64,000 nucleotides of DNA from Runella salmonicolor (GCF_024158025.1 NZ_JAMZEL010000009.1:124001-188000), one strand, 5' to 3'. Positions 8,296 to 16,833 are shown, numbered from the stretch's first letter. Made by a program: numbers and translations. The notes: generated from the letters alone by a model not told the origin.

Positions 8296-8337
8296 CTCCC
8301 CGCTTGTGGGATTCAATAAAACGCAACGGGCGGGGAG
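8296..8337 (-). terminator. Rho-independent terminator after the amine oxidase gene
   Basis: Minus-strand reading gives CTCCCCGC ... GCGGGGAG (8-bp stem, long loop) followed by CGTTTTTAATTA. It lies 26 bp beyond the amine oxidase stop and before the divergent region of the TetR gene. Confidence 0.6.
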
Positions 8338-8362
8338 GACTAAAAATTAAAATACGTAAAAA

Positions 8363-9721
8363 TTAAGCCAAAGCGGCCTCGGCGGCTTCGGCTCCCGTGG
8401 CTACGGCACCTTCCATAAATCCCTGCCAATCAGCAATATGCTCGCCTGCAAAATGAATATTGATGAATTTGGCGGCCAATATTGGTCGGATATTAAACCA
8501 CTGACCTTTGCCGTATACAGCATAGCTTCCTTTGGAATAGCGGTCGCTGCCCCAATAATAATTGACTTCTTTGCGGAAATAATCTTCGGCGCGGGCCAGC
8601 GGGCGGAGGCTTTCCAACACCATTTGTTTGCGCAGGTGGTCGTCATTCCAGCCAAAAACGTCGGCTTTTTCGCCAATGCTGTACGAGATAAGCGCCCCTG
8701 ATTTGGCGGGTTGGTTTTTGGTGGCGTGGTAAAAATAGTGGGCGGAGGTGTCGGTGATGAGATCGAAATCTTCGCGTCCCCAAAAACGCTCGCTAAACAA
8801 CACCGCATGTTTGTTGATTCGGGCGTATTGCAAAGCGTTGATAGCGTTGATTTTTTCTTTGGGCAACGCGGGTGTAAATTTGATTTTTGCCAACGAAAAG
8901 GTCGGAATTGTGCAGATAAGTCGGTCGCCTTCAAAGGTTTCGCCGTTGGTACAGGTGATTTTTACTTTGCCGTTTTTTTGTTCGATAGCTTCTACATGGT
9001 AGCCGAGCTTTACCTTATCGCTGCCGATGTGTTCGGTGATTTTGCGGGCCAAGGTGCCGTTGCCGCCTTTCATTTTGAAGTCCATTTCATTTTTTTTGCT
9101 CGATTCGGCGTATTCCGATAAGGCCGAAAACCCCGAAACATGGCGGATACTTTCGCCAAAATCAGTGCTGTCGAGCAGCTCGCGAAGAAACAAATCGTTT
9201 TCGGGAATGCCGTTATTGACCAAAAAACGCCACCAATCCATGTTGTCTAGTTCACGTTGTTGGGCGTCAGAAAGGTTTTTGAAGTTTTTTAAAATTTCCT
9301 CAAAACGTTTTTTCCACTCTTCGCTGTACTCCCATTGGTCGCTGGGTTGGTAGCTGCCACGAAAGAGTAAATCGGTTTCAAATTGATTATTAAACAGTTC
9401 AATATCAAAGCGTTTGCAGAGTTTTTGTACTTCCTCATGTGAGCGCCCCACCCATTCGGCACCAAGCTCTACGCGGAGGTCATTGGCGTCGTCGAGTACG
9501 TGCGTAAACACCCGCCCACCTACGCGGTTGCGGGATTCGAGTACCACAAAATCCATGTTGGCATCGTGGAGCTTTAAGGCCGCCGAAAGTCCCGAAAATC
9601 CTGCCCCCAAGACAATGATTCGGGCGGGTTTGGTACGAATCGCTTGGGTGAGTGAAGGGTTGGCAACAAGTGTAGCGGTACCAGCCACGGCACCTAGGTT
9701 TAGGAATGTTCTACGTTTCAT
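8363..9721 (-). CDS. Tat-exported flavin amine oxidase
   Basis: A 452-aa FAD-dependent oxidoreductase of the monoamine-oxidase fold. The N-terminus is a twin-arginine signal (KRRTFLNLGAVAGTATLVA), followed by the dinucleotide-binding GAGFSGLSAALKL and the MAO signature ESRNRVGGRVFTH. The C-terminal FAD segment IHFAGEHIADWQGFMEGAV is intact. The enzyme would oxidise an amine or amino acid in the periplasm to an aldehyde/keto product plus ammonia and peroxide; substrate unknown. It is downstream of a nitrilase-GNAT pair on the same strand but separated by a hairpin and its own promoter candidate. Confidence 0.88.
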   Translation of the reverse strand: MKRRTFLNLGAVAGTATLVANPSLTQAIRTKPARIIVLGAGFSGLSAALKLHDANMDFVVLESRNRVGGRVFTHVLDDANDLRVELGAEWVGRSHEEVQKLCKRFDIELFNNQFETDLLFRGSYQPSDQWEYSEEWKKRFEEILKNFKNLSDAQQRELDNMDWWRFLVNNGIPENDLFLRELLDSTDFGESIRHVSGFSALSEYAESSKKNEMDFKMKGGNGTLARKITEHIGSDKVKLGYHVEAIEQKNGKVKITCTNGETFEGDRLICTIPTFSLAKIKFTPALPKEKINAINALQYARINKHAVLFSERFWGREDFDLITDTSAHYFYHATKNQPAKSGALISYSIGEKADVFGWNDDHLRKQMVLESLRPLARAEDYFRKEVNYYWGSDRYSKGSYAVYGKGQWFNIRPILAAKFINIHFAGEHIADWQGFMEGAVATGAEAAEAALA

Positions 9722-9759
9722 AAAGGGTTGACCGTTAGACGGAATGAATAATCTAAAGC

Positions 9760-9767
9760 CAAAGCTA
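9760..9767 (-). promoter_or_regulatory. Promoter -7 element for the amine oxidase gene
   Basis: Minus-strand TAGCTTTG matches TAnnTTTG exactly, 38 bp before the start codon at 9721. No clear -33 TTTG is visible at standard spacing. Confidence 0.4.
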
Positions 9768-9866
9768 ACAACTTTTTACGGCTCTTACTTTATGAAGCGA
9801 GGGGCTTTTATTTAATGGTCAAAGTCAGCTTATTAGCCGCTTTTTGTGGGCAGTATAAACGATATA

Positions 9867-9905
9867 ATTCACAAAGTGAAAGTATCAAACTTTCACTTTG
9901 TGAAT
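9867..9905. terminator. Perfect 16-bp hairpin overlapping the nitrilase stop
   Basis: ATTCACAAAGTGAAAG (9867-9882) and CTTTCACTTTGTGAAT (9890-9905) are a perfect inverted repeat with a 7-nt loop. The stop codon of the nitrilase lies in the loop, so one arm is coding (last residues IHKVKV). It lacks a long T-tract; it may end the nitrilase transcript or protect its 3' end. Confidence 0.6.
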
Positions 9906-10787
9906 CGCTACTTTTTCGGTTAAAAATGTACTTTGGAGACGTTGGTGGTCTTTAAAATTGAAAACCTGACCCTCCCGTCTGACGGTTTCTATCTTGTCAA
10001 AATCAAGCGTTTCTACAAGCCAGCCCACCTTTTGAGGCGTCATGGTTTGGAGGATTCCTTCTTCGGGCAAGTCTTTGTCGGGGGTGCAATAACACGCGGC
10101 GTAGCCGAAGTTAATGTCCACGGCAGGCGACCACGGAGCAGTGCCAACGGTTTGAGAAACAACCGTATAGGCTTGGTTTTCCAACGCCCGGGCCCGAGCG
10201 CCCACGTGTACCCGGGTGGCGCCGCGAAGAGTTTCGGTGCAGCTCGGTGTAAGAATCAAAGAAGCGCCCGCCGCGCACAGCAGGTGAGAACCCAGTCCAA
10301 ATTCAACATCATAACAAACCTGAACGCCGAAACTTCCCCAATCTGCTTCAAACAGCGTGAGGATTTTGGGTGCGGTTTGGATGCCCCATTCTTCGTCTTC
10401 GAAGCGCGTCATAAAAAACTTGTCTTGGTAGCCCGCAAATCCGTCGGGTGAGAAAACAAATACGCGGTTGTGTTGGTGATTTTCTTCGATTACGGGCAGG
10501 CTTGGGGCCACAATAATCACTTGGTACTTTCGGGCTAATGCGGCAAAAACAGCGCAAAAATCTGCCTTCAGTGAATCTAATTCCAACACCTGCCGACGAA
10601 TATCGGCCCGAATATCGGGGCCGAAAATGCTCACCAATTCCATGGAACCGTATTCGGGAAAGAGCAATAATTGCGCTTTTTGGACTACAGCCTGTACAAC
10701 CCATTTCTCCGTATGTTTTTGCCAATCCTCAAATGTTTTATGTTCCGTAATGGGATATTGCGCAGCGGCAACTGTTAGGTTCTTCAT
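9885..10787 (-). CDS. Nitrilase-superfamily carbon-nitrogen hydrolase
   Basis: A 300-aa cytoplasmic amidase/nitrilase fold enzyme. The catalytic Glu-Lys-Cys triad is visible: Glu45 in LLLFPEYGSMEL, Lys123 in GYQDKFFMTRFE, and Cys158 in GVQVCYDVEFG. The family hydrolyses non-peptide C-N bonds, mostly in small amides. It lies 10 bp downstream of a GNAT gene; in other bacteria these two domains occur fused in one polypeptide, so a functional partnership is likely. Substrate unknown. Confidence 0.9.
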   Translation of the reverse strand: MKNLTVAAAQYPITEHKTFEDWQKHTEKWVVQAVVQKAQLLLFPEYGSMELVSIFGPDIRADIRRQVLELDSLKADFCAVFAALARKYQVIIVAPSLPVIEENHQHNRVFVFSPDGFAGYQDKFFMTRFEDEEWGIQTAPKILTLFEADWGSFGVQVCYDVEFGLGSHLLCAAGASLILTPSCTETLRGATRVHVGARARALENQAYTVVSQTVGTAPWSPAVDINFGYAACYCTPDKDLPEEGILQTMTPQKVGWLVETLDFDKIETVRREGQVFNFKDHQRLQSTFLTEKVAIHKVKV

Positions 10788-10797
10788 AGAAAAACAA

Positions 10798-11406
10798 TCA
10801 AGGTTGAGGATTTAGCAGACGGCACCAGTAGACCATTTTTTTGGGGGTTGACTGTGTTTGACCAATATCGGGCCACTCAAAGGTGCTTTGTAAAGCTGGC
10901 TCTTTTTGATAACCGCGTTTGGTCCAAAAAACGTCGTTGGGTCGGTAGCCCTGCGGCTTAGATGGATGATTTTCTGTGCGCTCTACCGCACAAAAACAGG
11001 TCATTTTATAAGTGCCAAAGCTACGGGCTTGGGCTTCGCGCTCGTCAAAAAAACGGTGTCCCAAGCCCAGTCCACGGTAGGCGGGTAAGAGGATACTTTC
11101 GCCAAAATAAAAGATGGTATTGATGTCAAAACCCGCTTTTTCAAAAGGCAACCGAACGTCGGCGGTTTCGTCAGCCAAGGGAATGCAGGTGGTAGCGCCT
11201 ACCATTTCGGTGCCGTCGTAGACCGCAAACAGAAAGGAGCGTGGCGCTTTGGTATAAATCTGCAAATATTCCTTTTCGTAGTCAAGTGTGCCTTCGTACA
11301 AATAAGGATAATCGCGAAAAACGGCAATGCGCAGCTTGCCCAAGTTCTCAATCACCGAAGCAATTTCAGGGCCACGTTTGGCTACAAATGTAAGATTTGG
11401 GAACAT
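10798..11406 (-). CDS. GNAT N-acetyltransferase, nitrilase partner
   Basis: A 202-aa GCN5-related acetyltransferase. The acetyl-CoA motif A is seen as FGESILLPAYRGLGLGHRFFDEREAQAR, after the core strands AVYDGTEMVGATTCIPL. It is followed at 10 bp by the nitrilase gene, matching the known GNAT/carbon-nitrogen hydrolase fusion proteins. That pairing suggests that it acetylates an amine or amidated metabolite handled by the nitrilase, but the substrate is not known. An NTF2-like gene lies 58 bp upstream on the same strand. Confidence 0.85.
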   Translation of the reverse strand: MFPNLTFVAKRGPEIASVIENLGKLRIAVFRDYPYLYEGTLDYEKEYLQIYTKAPRSFLFAVYDGTEMVGATTCIPLADETADVRLPFEKAGFDINTIFYFGESILLPAYRGLGLGHRFFDEREAQARSFGTYKMTCFCAVERTENHPSKPQGYRPNDVFWTKRGYQKEPALQSTFEWPDIGQTQSTPKKMVYWCRLLNPQP

Positions 11407-11464
11407 GAAGGAGAATTATTATGATAAATCATTGCGTCTTAGCGACTTTGCGTGAAGCCTCTCC

Positions 11465-11866
11465 TTACGATACCAATTTTATCCAAAGCGTGAGGTTGTA
11501 GTAGGTCGTTACGCGGGTGATTTTTCCTTCATTTATTTCCAAAAATGCCGCCGCAGGCAACACATAAGATTGTCCGTGGGCTAGGGGAAAGCCCTCTTCG
11601 CCTTTTTTGTAAATACCGTTTACCACAAACTCCACCGCCACGCGTGTATCGTTGGGCTCACTGAAGAAAACCATGTCGGTCAGGGTTTCTTCGTAGGCAT
11701 CATCCATGCTTTGCAAAAACTCCGTAAATTTCTCAATGCCAATGCGTGGCTCTTCGGCCTGATTGGGTTCATGGCGCACGTTAGGGGCCAATAAATCCAA
11801 CATTCCTTGCCAATTTTTACGGTTAAAACTGTCGTAATACTGTTTTGCGATGTCGAGAGAAGTCAT
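11465..11866 (-). CDS. NTF2/SnoaL-like protein
   Basis: At 133 aa this has the single-domain NTF2-like cone fold: an N-terminal helix (LDIAKQYYDSFNRKNWQGMLDLLAPNVRHEPNQ) and later beta strands (RVAVEFVVNGIYKKGEEG, AAFLEINEGKITRVTTYYNL). Members include ketosteroid isomerases, polyketide cyclases and many of unknown role, so only the fold is called. It is the first gene of the leftward series with GNAT and nitrilase. Confidence 0.82.
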   Translation of the reverse strand: MTSLDIAKQYYDSFNRKNWQGMLDLLAPNVRHEPNQAEEPRIGIEKFTEFLQSMDDAYEETLTDMVFFSEPNDTRVAVEFVVNGIYKKGEEGFPLAHGQSYVLPAAAFLEINEGKITRVTTYYNLTLWIKLVS

Positions 11867-12009
11867 GAGTAAAAGTAAGTTGTTGAAAAGAAAGGTAACT
11901 TGTTTTAGGGCGGTGTCAGTTCCGTTTGTGCGGAAATTTGCCCAAAAACGGCCATTTCCCTTTCATCGCTCATTTCAATAAAGACATTGCCGAAGCCGTA
12001 TTCGTTTTA

Positions 12010-12591
12010 TTATCTAAACTGCTTAGGCTTTAACTTTTGGGCGGCAAGTTCGGCAATTTCGGTGATTCTATTTTGGCGGGTTTCGGGTCGTTTGGCAAGT
12101 ACCAGCCATTGTAAGATACTTTTTCTGACCGATTTGCTCAAACCCAAAAAAAACTCCTCCGCCACGGGTTTCATTTTGAGTTCGTCGGCCAAATCTTGGG
12201 GTATTGTGAGTTCTTCTACCTCATCCAAAATGCTCCACGAACCGTTTTGTTTTGCGGTTTCAATACTCTCAAAACCTGCCTGCGTCATAAGTTCTGCCTC
12301 AATCAATCGCTGCACTTTTTCCTTGTTGATCTTCGACCAAACACTATTCGGTTTTCGTTTGCAGAAAAACTGCATATATGTCTCATCGTCAATCGGTTTT
12401 GCGGTACTGTCTATCCAGCCAAAGCAAAGTGCTTGGTCGACGGCTTCGCTCCAAGTGATGCTTGGCGTGCCAGATTTCTTTTTATAATAAACAAGCCAAA
12501 TCGACTGTTTTGAACGATGATTTTCTTGTAGCCACTGTCGCCAATCTTGGATGTTTGTGGGGCAAAAAGTCTCTATTTCTTTTGTTTGCAT
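12010..12591 (-). CDS. YdeI/OmpD-associated family protein
   Basis: A 193-aa member of the YdeI family (bacteriocin-protection/OmpD-associated domain), recognisable from WLQENHRSKQSIWLVYYKKK, SITWSEAVDQALCFGWIDS and the C-terminal ILQWLVLAKRPETRQNRITE segment rich in basic residues. The biochemical role is unknown; some members are linked to envelope stress or peptide resistance. It stands alone between two leftward genes. Confidence 0.85.
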   Translation of the reverse strand: MQTKEIETFCPTNIQDWRQWLQENHRSKQSIWLVYYKKKSGTPSITWSEAVDQALCFGWIDSTAKPIDDETYMQFFCKRKPNSVWSKINKEKVQRLIEAELMTQAGFESIETAKQNGSWSILDEVEELTIPQDLADELKMKPVAEEFFLGLSKSVRKSILQWLVLAKRPETRQNRITEIAELAAQKLKPKQFR

Positions 12592-12627
12592 TGATTCGTC
12601 ATTATTTGGTAGCGTTTATATATCAAG

Positions 12628-13182
12628 TCAATACTCGCCAGTGTATTTTGTATAAAGTTTATTCCATCCTAACACTGTTCCCACCATAAAAAATAGATTT
12701 ATCACCATTTTGAATACGGGTGCGGGAATACTTGTCGGTCGGGTGATGCACTGCGCGTTCATTTTCTTGGTAAAGTAACACATTTTGGGAATGTTAATCT
12801 GGCCCTTTTTATTGTAATCTTCATCCAAAGTCAGCCCGCCAAAGCATTGGAAAAATTTGAAATTGTCGAGTCCAGGGCGGTATTCTACGGTGCAGTTCAT
12901 CACCTCGGGTTTGTTGTTGAAAGCGATGTGTCGCTTGCCTTTCGGGACGGTAATCGAATCGCCAGTCTTGACAATATGTTTCTGTCCGTCAATCAAAATG
13001 CGCATTTCGCCGCTTTTGACGTGAAATATTTCGGCCTGATTGATATGAATGTGTTCAAACGGAACATAACCCTCGGGCTGAACTACCCAGTCAATTGTAA
13101 ATGCTTCTTTGGAAAATGAAATGCAGCGGAATGTCTCGCCTGCAATGGGATTTGTAAATCCAGCGTATAAGTCAGTTGCCAT
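12628..13182 (-). CDS. Cupin-domain protein
   Basis: A 184-aa protein whose N-terminal two thirds are a single cupin barrel: motif 1 FEHIHINQAEIFHVKSGEM (H-x-H ... E) and motif 2 PKGKRHIAFNNKPE with one histidine, giving likely metal ligands. The C-terminus is a hydrophobic segment (VFKMVINLFFMVGTVLGW) that may anchor it in the membrane, an unusual addition. Ligand unknown; such proteins often act as sugar- or metabolite-binding sensors or isomerases. Confidence 0.8.
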   Translation of the reverse strand: MATDLYAGFTNPIAGETFRCISFSKEAFTIDWVVQPEGYVPFEHIHINQAEIFHVKSGEMRILIDGQKHIVKTGDSITVPKGKRHIAFNNKPEVMNCTVEYRPGLDNFKFFQCFGGLTLDEDYNKKGQINIPKMCYFTKKMNAQCITRPTSIPAPVFKMVINLFFMVGTVLGWNKLYTKYTGEY

Positions 13183-13272
13183 TTGTCCTATTCGTTTAGT
13201 GATTTATATTTTTCCATTGGTCTTTTAGACCTCATTTCAATTTGAATGTTCGTCGTCAACGACGCAGGGTAC

Positions 13273-13305
13273 GCTATCTATTTCAAATTCTTTGAGATAG
13301 ATAGC
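13273..13305. promoter_or_regulatory. 15-bp inverted repeat in divergent intergenic region
   Basis: GCTATCTATTTCAAA (13273-13287) and TTTGAGATAGATAGC (13291-13305) are complementary with one mismatch and a 3-bp spacer. The site lies between the divergent cupin and DUF6326 genes. It could be an operator; it has no T-tract. A second small hairpin (CGTCGT/ACGACG) lies just upstream near 13252-13265. Confidence 0.5.
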
Positions 13306-13401
13306 ATGGGATATAAAGTTTTTTAGCTCGTTAAACTTCAATTTGTCAAAGTTAGGCTTCATTTCTTAACCAAAGTCAATGAGATAAAAATAGCGTCGAG
13401 A

Positions 13402-13409
13402 TACTTTTG
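13402..13409 (+). promoter_or_regulatory. Promoter -7 element for DUF6326 gene
   Basis: TACTTTTG matches TAnnTTTG exactly, 70 bp before the ATG at 13480. No convincing -33 element was found. The 297-bp gap 13183-13479 otherwise holds only the inverted repeat described separately. Confidence 0.45.
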
Positions 13410-13479
13410 TGACGTCATCGAAACATAAAAAATGGATGCCCATTAGGGAAACAATCAACTAACTTTAAAAATAACTATA

Positions 13480-13875
13480 ATGGAAAATAAGAAGAGTTTT
13501 CTATCGACGATTTGGGTTTTTGTGACCCTAAATTACCTCTACTGCGATTTAATTGGATTGATGGACTCATCTTTATTAAAACAGTATTTAACGGGCAATG
13601 TTGATGGACTTGCAATAAATGAAAATTTTTTGCTTTATGCTGGTATACTTATGGAAATTCCAATTGCAATGGTACTGATTTCCAGGGTATTACGTAAAAA
13701 TGTGAATTGTTGGACAAATATAATGGCTGGCACTCTAAAAACGATTGTAATGATTATTACTCTTTTTATGGGTAGTATTACGAAATACTATGTTTTTTTT
13801 GCTTCTATCGAAATAGCCACTACTCTTTTTATTGTTGGGTACGCCGTTAAATGGTTAAGACAAAAAGAAGTATAG
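13480..13875 (+). CDS. DUF6326-type four-helix membrane protein
   Basis: A 131-aa integral membrane protein with about four hydrophobic helices (STIWVFVTLNYLYCDLIGLM, FLLYAGILMEIPIAMVLIS, IMAGTLKTIVMIITLFMG, YVFFASIEIATTLFIVGYAV). The pattern fits the DUF6326 family, whose role is unknown. It is convergent with, and almost touches, a Crp-family regulator gene; in Bacteroidota such pairs often sit together, which suggests that the regulator controls it, though this is inference. Confidence 0.75.
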   Translation: MENKKSFLSTIWVFVTLNYLYCDLIGLMDSSLLKQYLTGNVDGLAINENFLLYAGILMEIPIAMVLISRVLRKNVNCWTNIMAGTLKTIVMIITLFMGSITKYYVFFASIEIATTLFIVGYAVKWLRQKEV

Positions 13876-13876
13876 A

Positions 13877-14464
13877 TTAGAAATTTTGTTTTTTTGTTTG
13901 CAACTTTTTCCTTATTCTACTCAACGACTCTGGCTTTACGCCAATGTAAGTAGCAATGTCATATTGAGGTACTCTTTGAAAAATTTCAGGCCTTGATTTT
14001 AATAGTTTTAAGTAACGTTGCTCTGGTTTGTCGGTAATGTAAGTGGTCATTAAATTTTGTTGCTCAAAAAATACCGTTTCCATTATTTGACGAGAAATGC
14101 TTTCAAATCGCGGAAACTGTTTAAATAATTCCTGCGCTTTTTGCTCATTTCCAATGACTAAACATGTATCTTCTACACAGATTAAATTGTATTTTGAGGG
14201 CGTTTTAACTTTGAAATTTTCTAATGAAATAATCCATTGTTCTTCACTAAAGAAATTTGTTGTGATTTCGTTGCCGTCAATGAGTTTGTACTGCCTCACC
14301 AGTCCTTCAAGGATGAAATAGGTGTCATTGTTGTATTGTCCTTCTTTTAATAATAAATGCCCTTTGGGTAAATTTTTTATAATCATACTCTCCGAAAGTA
14401 CGTTAATTTCGTTCGTAGTTAGGTTGGTTATTTTCAGAAAGTAGTTTATAAGTTTATTGTTCAT
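13877..14464 (-). CDS. Crp/Fnr-family transcriptional regulator
   Basis: A 195-aa regulator with an N-terminal cyclic-nucleotide-binding-type beta barrel (LPKGHLLLKEGQYNNDTYFI then GLVRQYKLIDGNEITTNFF) and a C-terminal helix-turn-helix (RVPQYDIATYIGVKPESLSRIRKKL). It has no FNR cysteines. This is the single-domain Bacteroidota type, usually activated by an unknown ligand. Its stop is 1 bp from that of the DUF6326 gene. Codon use is AT-rich like its neighbours. Confidence 0.88.
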   Translation of the reverse strand: MNNKLINYFLKITNLTTNEINVLSESMIIKNLPKGHLLLKEGQYNNDTYFILEGLVRQYKLIDGNEITTNFFSEEQWIISLENFKVKTPSKYNLICVEDTCLVIGNEQKAQELFKQFPRFESISRQIMETVFFEQQNLMTTYITDKPEQRYLKLLKSRPEIFQRVPQYDIATYIGVKPESLSRIRKKLQTKKQNF

Positions 14465-14556
14465 TTTTGTGCATCAAGCTGATTTATTTCGATTTTGTTA
14501 TAAAAAATATCAAGCTATTTTGGCAATAAAGTTAGGGTTTTAATATACTTGGCCTT

Positions 14557-14760
14557 TTAAATATAAAGCTGTTGCGAATCGAAAACCACCTTTGGAGATA
14601 TTTTGAGTCCGAATCTTTCCTGCAAAATCATAGAGACCTCAAACAAATATTTGTGTATTTGTTGTAAACCCTTCGTTGTTCCTATTGAAATTTTACTTAT
14701 ATCGTTAGTATCAAATAAAGCATAAGCCTTTTCTAAACTCTTCTTGTCTATATTTTTCAT
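14557..14760 (-). CDS. Hypothetical 67-aa protein
   Basis: I do not recognise this protein. It is 67 aa, mixed charge, predicted mostly helical, starting MKNIDKKSLEKAYALFDTND, without signal peptide or membrane segment. The length and orderly residue pattern (DISKISIGTTKGLQQIHKYL) support a real gene, and it is 33 bp downstream of the next leftward gene, so they may be co-transcribed. Function unknown. Confidence 0.5.
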   Translation of the reverse strand: MKNIDKKSLEKAYALFDTNDISKISIGTTKGLQQIHKYLFEVSMILQERFGLKISPKVVFDSQQLYI

Positions 14761-14793
14761 ATCTCCTATAAAATAGAGTCAACTATTGTGAAT

Positions 14794-15417
14794 TTATTTT
14801 TCTTTTTCAAATTTTTCTTTTGCCTTATTGTAGTTGAATGTTAATTTGCCTTTTTTTGAATTTTCAGAAATGTCTATAAAATATATTTTTGAATCTGAGA
14901 TGTAATAATTAGCGCCTTTATTGTTTTTGTATTCAAGATTGTAATCGCTGCTTTCAATAAAGTCTTCGTTGTAATTGCGTGAATAAAAGAAGTTTTCTGT
15001 TGCTTCATGAAAGTGATAATCAAGTAATGTTTCTTTCTTATCTAGGTTTATTATTTTTACGAAAGTTTTCTTTTTTGAATCTGCGCCCGATTCCCCTTTT
15101 TGAGTTGTGTAAGAAATAGAATATTCCAACACAATCTCCTGCAAACCCTTTTTGTCGAAATCTATTTCGAAAATTTTAATCATTTGAGGAATATCTTGTT
15201 TCTCCTCAAAGGCCTCTGTTGGTTTTATTTTGCCGTTTAATAAATTATACGTACTTCCTGATTTGGGGTCTTTTATCTTTAAAGAATAGGTTGTGTCTGA
15301 GTTTTCCTGAATAATTTCATAGCTTGTCTTATTTTCAAACGTGCCATTATTCTTTTGGGCATACATCCTAGCATTTATTGATACCAGTAAAATGTTAAGA
15401 GCCAAAAGCGTTTTCAT
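14794..15417 (-). CDS. Secreted hypothetical protein
   Basis: A 207-aa protein with a cleavable signal peptide (MKTLLALNILLVSINARMYA, Q) and a lysine- and asparagine-rich mature part with many short beta strands. It resembles no family that I know. The AT-rich codon use fits the accessory region from 13.4 kb onward. It is followed by the 67-aa gene. Confidence 0.6.
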   Translation of the reverse strand: MKTLLALNILLVSINARMYAQKNNGTFENKTSYEIIQENSDTTYSLKIKDPKSGSTYNLLNGKIKPTEAFEEKQDIPQMIKIFEIDFDKKGLQEIVLEYSISYTTQKGESGADSKKKTFVKIINLDKKETLLDYHFHEATENFFYSRNYNEDFIESSDYNLEYKNNKGANYYISDSKIYFIDISENSKKGKLTFNYNKAKEKFEKEK

Positions 15418-15511
15418 TGTGTTTTTGTTTATTAGCTAAAACAGGGCTTTCGCATAAAAATGTAAAGAGGGGATAAATAGGCATCTTTGAGGTGTTCTAA
15501 ATCTTAACAAG

Positions 15512-15938
15512 ATGTCTCCTACCCACTCATTACAGGCCGAAGATAACACGTTTTTCCATCTACTTCAACAGCAGACCGACTTAGATATAAGTGCAAATGA
15601 GGTCAAAGACACTCGTACCCTTGGTGCTTATGGGGGGACTGATTGCTATACTCGCGGGTCACGGCGGCTCACTCTCTTCGATTCACCGCTACATTTTTAA
15701 TCAGTTTGAGTGGCTTTCGGCCCATTTTCAGCCGTCGGCCCAACAGCCTTTCTTTCGTGCTCAGTTGCGGTGCCTATTAGCGTTTGTCAACACGCAACGT
15801 TTTGTGTCGCTTGTCGTCAAGGTCTATGGTTTGTCGCTGTCCCAGAAACAGCAAAGCTGGTTGGCCGCTGATGGTAAAGAGATTAGGGGTTTGATTGCCA
15901 CAGGTTGCATACGAGGTATGAGTTGTGTCTCCTACTAA
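15512..15938 (+). pseudogene. ISAs1-family transposase remnant, frameshifted and truncated
   Basis: Two overlapping reading frames together resemble the N-terminal part of ISAs1-type transposases. Frame 1 (15512-15700) starts MSPTHSLQAEDNTFFHLLQQ; frame 3 (about 15591-15938) carries LVLMGGLIAILAGHGG, a hydrophobic helix, then WLAADGKEIRGL, which matches the family motif A-x-DGK-x-x-RG before the first catalytic Asp region. The shift between frames lies near 15600-15640 and the DDE domain is missing after 15938. So this is a dead 5' fragment. Terminal inverted repeats or a target duplication could not be identified. Confidence 0.7.
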
Positions 15939-15946
15939 GCGGCCAA

Positions 15947-15970
15947 AATAAGAGTATAAACTCTCTTATT
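15947..15970. repeat. 8-bp hairpin just after the transposase remnant
   Basis: AATAAGAG (15947-15954) and CTCTTATT (15963-15970) pair around TATAAACT, 8 bp past the broken transposase frame. It may be part of the lost element or a weak terminator. Confidence 0.35.
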
Positions 15971-16083
15971 GACCTGTTTCGTGATAAAATCAAGGAGTTG
16001 TTTCAATTTTTGAAAATCAAAAAAGTTTTATGAAAAAGCCCTTTTCGTGGTGGTAAATGGAGCTCATATTGTTTTACTGTTTT

Positions 16084-16734
16084 TTAGAAATTATCCGTTT
16101 CCTGACCATTTAAAATGTGCCAACCAAGGGCAGTAAGTTTTTTTGCGGACAAATTTTCTTGTTTAAACTCAGTCAGGTGAACATTTCCATACTTACAAAT
16201 AAAAAACTGTACTCTTTCATCTGTATCAAAGAACAAGATATACTCGGCGGCACTGGGGTCGCAACGAGTAATCCAAAAAACAATTTCAATTATATCGGGC
16301 AAACTCTCTAAGTCAAAAGCAATGACTTCGTAATAGCTTTTATTCTGAACCATTGTTTCGAGCTTTTGGTAAGAATTAGCCAAGCGGCTGTTCCTGACTT
16401 TTCTATTTTCCAACAAATTAAGCCTTAAATGACTAATAAGTAGAAGGTTTTGTACGTGGATGTTTTCTAATAAATCTCGCAGTTTTTTTGCTAAAATGGG
16501 GGTAAATGTCTCAATTTCATGGTGATATAATGATAGCACTTTATCAAAAACAGGATACTCAAAAACCTCGTTGTGGATACAATCAAACTGGGTTAAATAT
16601 AGTTGCTCTTCATTGTCGACTTTATAGTAGTCTAACATATCATTGTCAAAAAAAGCCTTCTGCAATTTGGCTAATTCCGAACCAACGATTCGTTTGGAAG
16701 TTACCATTTCTTTTCTTGTTACTAATCGTATCAT
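16084..16734 (-). CDS. Hypothetical 216-aa protein
   Basis: Not recognised. A soluble, mainly helical 216-aa protein without signal peptide; the centre (ETFTPILAKKLRDLLENIHV) and the C-terminal LTALGWHILNGQE are the most ordered parts. The open frame is full length from ATG 16734, in AT-rich DNA, 99 bp downstream of a three-gene leftward unit (19057-16834). It might be carried with the neighbouring transposase remnant, but nothing proves it. Confidence 0.55.
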   Translation of the reverse strand: MIRLVTRKEMVTSKRIVGSELAKLQKAFFDNDMLDYYKVDNEEQLYLTQFDCIHNEVFEYPVFDKVLSLYHHEIETFTPILAKKLRDLLENIHVQNLLLISHLRLNLLENRKVRNSRLANSYQKLETMVQNKSYYEVIAFDLESLPDIIEIVFWITRCDPSAAEYILFFDTDERVQFFICKYGNVHLTEFKQENLSAKKLTALGWHILNGQETDNF

Positions 16735-16833
16735 AGAGGACCTATTTCTTTATCGGTATTTCGTGCAAAGTTACATCCAAACAAGCATCGGGGCAGCGGA
16801 GAATGGGCTTGATGAGCAGAAAAATAATTGTTT

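Noticed and set aside
15512..15938. Intact insertion sequence
   Set aside because: Two frames are needed, the catalytic DDE part is missing and no terminal inverted repeats were found.
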